From a virus, in IMG/VR virus record IMGVR_UViG_3300031951_001173, positions 1 through 24,230 of that record: a DNA stretch of 24,230 bases. The stretch is one strand, 5' to 3'. The notes under the pieces were generated by a model, which was not told the origin of the DNA, did no database searches, and saw only the letters and a program-made list of their open reading frames with translations. Numbering within the stretch: the first letter of the stretch is position 1; every line of letters starts with the position of its first letter. The translations under genes and the position numbers were made by a program. This document shows positions 20,006 through 24,230 of the stretch, one piece after another.

Positions 20006-22969
20006 TCACCCCACAGATTTGGAAGCTATTACTTTGTTGAGACCACGCTTAATGCCTACTTCCATAGCCATGTTAGCCAAGGTATAGGCTTCGTTCCAAG
20101 AGCCTGCAGCTGGTGCAAGGTCTTGGATGGTGAACTTTACAGACTGGCATTTTTGTCTGGTCATGAATACTCGGTATTGATACGGAGCTGAGGCATCTGC
20201 TGTTATGGTACTAGTTTGTACCATAGTATCATCAAAGTTAACTGCAACCTGCACTTGCAGCCTATGAGCAGATTTGTAATCGCCGAGGAGTAAAAGCTTA
20301 TAAATTCTTTGAAAACCTTGAATATCTGCAAAAGACATCCATCCTGTCGTGACCTTCATTGCATAACCAACTCCTGCCCGTTGATAACTTCCTAGCGTTT
20401 CTTGGGCTATAAATAGATCGGTTAAGCTGGTGAATTTGTTTTGAAATACGCAGGCATGGACCAAACGCCATTTGAGTGTAGACCATTGATTAAAATAGTA
20501 ATTATAGACTAAAAGATTATTGTCTGTATCAGTACCGAACCATACTTCGTTTCTGTCATACATAAGCACAGAAACAAGGCATTGTGACGTATTGTATGCC
20601 TCTACAGGTGCACCGATATAGGAAACGCTCAAGGACCTGTCGCAAAGGTAATAGCCTTTGGGCGACTGAAACATGATGCCTAGCGGAGTAAGGACTAAAG
20701 ACCTTCCATAGCTTGCACCTGTATCAGAGGCAATAATCTGAGGGGTGGTAAAATCATTTTGAAAACCACTATTGCTAGGCCCTTCACCAGTAACAATTGA
20801 AATAGTGTTACTTTTAAATATGAGAAGTTTATCGTCTAGCTGAATACAGCCAGTCACCGGACCAGCCCGCTCGTCTACTGATAAAACAAACTCATTCACA
20901 AAACTAACAGGTGTCCCAATAGCTCCAGCTGTAGCCGGGATGATTTCTTTTGAATACCAAACAGAGTTAGTGTCCTCTGATGGCACCAGAATCATCCTGC
21001 GCTTATAGACTGAGATGTGAGTACAGGCTGGAGCGCTAGCATTAGATAGCTCACCCCCAGAGGTATAAAGATATGGCTGGCCTGCAATTTGTGCAGCTGT
21101 TGTGCCATCTGTAAAACCATACGAGACGTTATTTTTGAGTGACTGCACTACTGAACCAAACCCTGTTCCAGGAAGCTTTTGAAACAGCACACCATCAGTA
21201 GAGCGGTAAACAGCTATGTATACTTGGCTGGTGCGGTTAGTAAAATGCAAAGCGCCACACCGCACACTGACAAATGAAACAGCTGCCAAAGTGATTTTTA
21301 CAGGGTCACTAGGAGCACTCTCATGGATTTGCCCATAAGCGTCCTGCCATTCGTAAGTGTAACAGTAAAAATAGGTACCAACAGGAACGGTACCAGGGGC
21401 AGCGGTGCTAGAGAGTAGGCATTGAATTGGTTGCTGCAAAAATCCATGCTCAGCAAACTCATTGCCGTCAAACATACCAAGATACCCGCCGGTGACGTGC
21501 AGGTTATTGGCTAGCTCGGCAAAGATAGGCTTATGCTTAAATTCAATCTTACAAAGGCTGGCATTACCTACCTTTTCTTTTACTAATCCATAGTAATTAT
21601 TAGCCGTGGATTGGTTAAGAACAAAGGTAATGTAATCTGGATGACCATCGGAGGAATATATCTGAGGTGCGTTTAAATCGTAAAATTTGCCAGCGATATA
21701 GTTATTTTGTACCGGGCTTTCAAATGCGGATGCCCGCACTAAATACAGACTATAGAAACCTTTGTATCCTGTGTTCACATTAGCAGCGTCATAAGACTGG
21801 AGCGCTGTTACCGGAAGGTAATAACTACCTGTTGTACTGTCATAGTCATACATTAAATTTCCAGCAACAGCTGCACCTAAAATGAAATCCCTTTGTGCTG
21901 TTACTGTTGTGCTAGGCGTCACAACCGCCTGTTGCACCCGAGGGAGCTCATCAACACCAAAACTATCTAAAACTGTCGTAAATACCTGCATGTTGCCGGA
22001 TTCATTCAATCCGACTACTACCCCATTCATCTTGGTCGCATACCCAGGGGTAGTCATGATTGTGCGCGAAGTCTGCGTCACACTGGTCAACGTGTCATTG
22101 TAGCCAATAAGCTTAAGCTGGCTGCCGCTATTGGTAAAAATAATCACGTTGTTTGCATAAGCAAACATGGCCGAGCCATTTTTACAGCTAGAGCCAGAGA
22201 TAGTGATGGGCGTGGGAGCCGCAAAAGATGCATAAGTTAAGGGAAAATATGCAACCTTAGTATTAACACCAGCATTGACCGACCATGCTACATACGCAGC
22301 GCCATAACTATAAACGCTATAGCCATACGTGTCATAGTTTGCAGAGCTGTCTAATGTGACAGTCGTGAAGAAATCAAAATTATTTTTTCTAATAGCGGAG
22401 GCAAGAAGTGTGCCAGTTGAGTCCTCATAAATTACCAAAAAGTAATCCATGGCGCTGGTAGTGACTACTCTAGGCTTTTGGCCTTGATTTAATAATGCTT
22501 CATTATAACAAATACTATTAGTAACAATATCAATGGCTAAATATTTTATCTTTGCGTATGGAAATGATGATGCATCATATTCTTCCCATACAAATAATAA
22601 AGTGTTTCTAGCCTCATCAAAAGCACAGCAGGCATAGTTAGCATCTTGGTTGATACCATTAAATTTGCTTATAGTAAGGGGCAGGTATTTACCCACAATA
22701 TTCAGTGTGTCTCGGGTAGGACTATAAGCAAAAGCCCGTCTTTGCCCTACAGCAAAAAAGCCATCTTTTAAGGTAGCACAAGCCAGGGGGGTGTCGGGAA
22801 ATATGGGAGCTTTGTAAGCATACCCATTACATTTTTGGATCATGCCGTTTTTCAAAAAAACAGCGTTTTCCAAAGTCAAAAACTTTCCAGGTTGCACCTG
22901 CTTTGGATCGGATTTTGTATCTAAACCTTGAGCAAAAGAAATAGGCACCTTGTTTTTGTCTAAAGCCAT
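20006..22969 (-). CDS. Tail nozzle / stabilisation protein (T7 gp12- or P22 gp10-like)
   Basis: A 987-aa protein. The N-terminus (ISFAQGLDTKSDPKQVQPGK, then LENAVFLKNGMIQKCNGYAY) is the hallmark of podovirus tail-tubular B / stabilisation proteins: 'qGldtksdp.....l..leN..f...G.i.kR.Gy'. The rest is beta-rich with propeller-like repeats (LKDGFFAVGQRRAFAYSP, NTLLFVWEEYDAS, WYSKEIIPATAG, VWFGTDTDNNLLVYNYYFNQ). It should form the nozzle below the adaptor that holds DNA in the head and opens on infection. The order adaptor - small protein - nozzle - ejection proteins is the usual one. GAGGGTGCC precedes the ATG, 7 bp after the upstream stop. Confidence 0.8.
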   Translation of the reverse strand: MALDKNKVPISFAQGLDTKSDPKQVQPGKFLTLENAVFLKNGMIQKCNGYAYKAPIFPDTPLACATLKDGFFAVGQRRAFAYSPTRDTLNIVGKYLPLTISKFNGINQDANYACCAFDEARNTLLFVWEEYDASSFPYAKIKYLAIDIVTNSICYNEALLNQGQKPRVVTTSAMDYFLVIYEDSTGTLLASAIRKNNFDFFTTVTLDSSANYDTYGYSVYSYGAAYVAWSVNAGVNTKVAYFPLTYASFAAPTPITISGSSCKNGSAMFAYANNVIIFTNSGSQLKLIGYNDTLTSVTQTSRTIMTTPGYATKMNGVVVGLNESGNMQVFTTVLDSFGVDELPRVQQAVVTPSTTVTAQRDFILGAAVAGNLMYDYDSTTGSYYLPVTALQSYDAANVNTGYKGFYSLYLVRASAFESPVQNNYIAGKFYDLNAPQIYSSDGHPDYITFVLNQSTANNYYGLVKEKVGNASLCKIEFKHKPIFAELANNLHVTGGYLGMFDGNEFAEHGFLQQPIQCLLSSTAAPGTVPVGTYFYCYTYEWQDAYGQIHESAPSDPVKITLAAVSFVSVRCGALHFTNRTSQVYIAVYRSTDGVLFQKLPGTGFGSVVQSLKNNVSYGFTDGTTAAQIAGQPYLYTSGGELSNASAPACTHISVYKRRMILVPSEDTNSVWYSKEIIPATAGAIGTPVSFVNEFVLSVDERAGPVTGCIQLDDKLLIFKSNTISIVTGEGPSNSGFQNDFTTPQIIASDTGASYGRSLVLTPLGIMFQSPKGYYLCDRSLSVSYIGAPVEAYNTSQCLVSVLMYDRNEVWFGTDTDNNLLVYNYYFNQWSTLKWRLVHACVFQNKFTSLTDLFIAQETLGSYQRAGVGYAMKVTTGWMSFADIQGFQRIYKLLLLGDYKSAHRLQVQVAVNFDDTMVQTSTITADASAPYQYRVFMTRQKCQSVKFTIQDLAPAAGSWNEAYTLANMAMEVGIKRGLNKVIASKSVG

Positions 22970-22976
22970 GGCACCC

Positions 22977-23285
22977 TCAAAAAACGTAAATATCGACTGT
23001 TACGTTAGCGCTACTAGTTAAGGTAAGAAACAGGATAGGATCCGGGTTACTGTCCTGAGTATCGTATATTGACGCACTAGCTCTTTGCCTGACAATAAAC
23101 CAGCCCAGTAACTTTCTACCTAGTTTGTGCGCTACCCTGTTTGAACCACTAACTAACACAATATTGGTCAAAATTTGACCTTGTAAGATTTCTTTAGAGC
23201 TATATGGATCCAAGATATTTGAAACGTTGTCTTGAATCATATTCAAAACACGGTCGCCTGTTTGGATACGTTGCAGCTTGGGCAT
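22977..23285 (-). CDS. Small conserved structural protein between adaptor and nozzle
   Basis: A 102-aa protein. NRVAHKLGRKLLGWFIVRQR (49-68), ASASIYDTQDSNPDP, and ILFLTLTSSANVTVDIYVF at the end follow a widespread phage pattern ('n.l.HkLgR.l.Gw.vv...a.a.iyD.........l.l....n..v.i.vf'). It occurs in many tailed phages close to head-tail joining or fibre genes and is annotated only as structural or hypothetical, as far as I know. The ATG overlaps the adaptor stop by one base (TAATG), so translation is coupled. Role probably in tail joining; inferred. Confidence 0.75.
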   Translation of the reverse strand: MPKLQRIQTGDRVLNMIQDNVSNILDPYSSKEILQGQILTNIVLVSGSNRVAHKLGRKLLGWFIVRQRASASIYDTQDSNPDPILFLTLTSSANVTVDIYVF

Positions 23286-24010
23286 TAGTACGTTCCCCAG
23301 TTGGTGCCAGCACCAGAACCAGTAGGGAACCAGAAATCGGCGTACAGGTTATCAGAGACCTTCGCTGGGCTACCTGCATCACGGCTTTCGGCCATGGCTT
23401 CAATGCGCCTAATAAGCATTTGCTTTTGAGCCATCAAAGCGGATACGTCAGATTCTTCTTTTTGCATGGCTTTGATTGCAGCGTCGACGATGATGTATTC
23501 AGTCCACCCAGAAATACCATCAGCTGCATCGGTATCAGATGCCAACGTAGTCATGCGCGGAACGTACCATAGGCGAATCCTTTGGTTTGCAGCGGGTACT
23601 GGTGTGAACCAGATTTTATCGCCATTCAACCGATAACGTAAATTTGTGAGACCATAAAATGATTGAAAATTAGGGACAGCATACCGATTGCGATCAATGA
23701 ATTCAAAAGGACGAACAGTAACGTAACTGTCAGAACTATTAGATAGGCCAAGGTCCACACCCAAGAGCTTGTATACAGGCGGAGAAGTAGGGAGCGAATA
23801 TTGGTCGTTAGTGCCATCAGTTGTAATCGTATAAGCAGGGGCCACATAATAGTTATCTCCATATTTGGAGACGAGAAGGTCATAAAGCTCAAAATAGCTT
23901 TGGTTGATGTAACTATTAAATTCTGCATCGGTGACAAATTGACTATTAACCATATCAGAGCGTTGTCTAGCCGCAGTCCTCAATTCAAGGAGTGTCATAG
24001 TGGTTGCCAT
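23285..24010 (-). CDS. Head-tail adaptor (P22 gp4 / T7 gp11 type)
   Basis: A 241-aa protein. The N-terminal LLELRTAARQRSDMVNSQFV and TDAEFNSYINQSYFELYDLL, the central YKLLGVDLGL and RPFEFIDRNRY, then RYRLNGDKIWFTPVPAANQR and IRLWYVPRM. EYIIVDAAIKAMQKEESDVS and then SRDAGSP complete a pattern that is constant in this very common phage family. It should form the dodecameric ring that joins the portal to the tail nozzle. The start has no good Shine-Dalgarno (only GGGG) and lies 74 bp after the previous gene, beyond a terminator-like hairpin. Confidence 0.85.
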   Translation of the reverse strand: MATTMTLLELRTAARQRSDMVNSQFVTDAEFNSYINQSYFELYDLLVSKYGDNYYVAPAYTITTDGTNDQYSLPTSPPVYKLLGVDLGLSNSSDSYVTVRPFEFIDRNRYAVPNFQSFYGLTNLRYRLNGDKIWFTPVPAANQRIRLWYVPRMTTLASDTDAADGISGWTEYIIVDAAIKAMQKEESDVSALMAQKQMLIRRIEAMAESRDAGSPAKVSDNLYADFWFPTGSGAGTNWGTY

Positions 24011-24019
24011 AAAAACCCC

Positions 24020-24058
24020 AAAATAAAAGCCAAGGCATGGTAAAACTCACACCTTGGC
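24020..24058 (-). terminator. Intrinsic terminator-like hairpin before the adaptor gene
   Basis: On the minus strand GCCAAGG (24052-24058) pairs with CCTTGGC (24029-24035). The stem can grow by four more pairs (TGTG/CATG, with wobbles) to leave an 8-nt loop. TTTTATTTT follows. It lies between the acidic small gene and the adaptor, and may cut transcription so that the strongly expressed upstream (capsid) genes exceed the tail genes. Confidence 0.7.
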
Positions 24059-24083
24059 AACGGAGAGTGACCCGGATTTACAA

Positions 24084-24230
24084 TTAGTATTCTTCTTCTT
24101 CTTCTTCTTCTTCAGGCTTATATTCTTCATGTGGCTCAGCGTCCACTTTGAAGAAAATAGCCCTTAGAGCATTATACGCACCCATCGCATCTTTTCCAGC
24201 TACCGCATCAAGAAGGTCTTGGCCAAGGGC
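24084..24230 (-). CDS. Small acidic protein, 5' end outside window
   Basis: The last 48 codons of a leftward gene: ALGQDLLDAVAGKDAMGAYN, ALRAIFFKVDAEPHEEYKP, then eight Glu and a terminal Tyr. 'DLLDAVxxKDxxGxxxALRAIF' resembles a small helical phage protein often found beside the capsid gene; its function is not known to me. The poly-Glu end would be strongly acidic and possibly disordered. It is the first gene before the terminator and the adaptor. The start is not visible. Confidence 0.65.
   Translation of the reverse strand, partial: ALGQDLLDAVAGKDAMGAYNALRAIFFKVDAEPHEEYKPEEEEEEEEY
24090..24113. repeat. (GAA)8 trinucleotide run
   Basis: Eight TTC triplets on the + strand encode the poly-Glu end of the acidic protein. 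Slippage would change the tail length in whole residues. Confidence 0.9.

Overview
The window is a stretch of a tailed double-stranded DNA bacteriophage genome (Caudoviricetes), most probably a short-tailed, podovirus-like one. The main support is a P22 gp4-like head-tail adaptor, followed by a T7 gp12 / P22 gp10-like tail-nozzle protein and three large Ala/Gln/Gly-rich candidate DNA-ejection proteins. No tape-measure, sheath or major tail-tube gene is visible. Most genes have a Shine-Dalgarno sequence (AGGAG/GAGG type) and are tightly packed, often with 1-4 nt start/stop overlaps, so the host is a bacterium; the sequence does not say which. Capsid, portal and terminase genes are absent and probably lie beyond the right edge.

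Layout. (1) 1-2228, leftward: a P4/D5-type SF3 helicase (cut by the window edge) and an archaeo-eukaryotic primase (AEP), forming a split primase-helicase. (2) 2260-2766, rightward: a RuvC-like Holliday-junction resolvase whose start is only 31 bp from the AEP start. (3) 2696-4839, leftward: a cassette of small accessory genes with an SNase-like protein that lacks key residues, small membrane proteins, unknowns, and two overlapping CAP/SCP-domain genes. (4) 4840-4997: a divergent control region with two candidate promoters and a 12-bp perfect dyad whose arms lie 61 bp apart. (5) 4998-6415, rightward: an unknown protein with an acidic C-terminal tip, a RecT/Bet-like single-strand annealing protein and a small unknown. 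The operon ends in a terminator inside the opposing endolysin gene. (6) 6378-24230, leftward late block. Read in transcription order it holds a small acidic protein (partial), a terminator, the gp4-like adaptor, a 102-aa structural protein, the tail nozzle, three ejection proteins, a chain of beta-rich tail-fibre proteins, a tail-collar protein, small accessory genes with frame disruptions, and an M15 peptidase endolysin.

How it fits together: AEP, helicase, RuvC and the annealing protein make a replication/recombination set. The late block builds the tail and adsorption apparatus and ends with lysis. The divergent region at 4840-4997 separates the recombination operon from the accessory cassette and looks like the main transcriptional switch in view.

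Most worth a second look: the divergent switch with its dyad; the tandem CAP genes, one intact and one degenerate; three apparent one-base homopolymer deficits inside 550 bp next to 16 kb of intact reading frames; and an AT-rich C-terminal module fused to an ejection protein. I see no CRISPR array, tRNA, rRNA, integrase, IS element or repressor gene.
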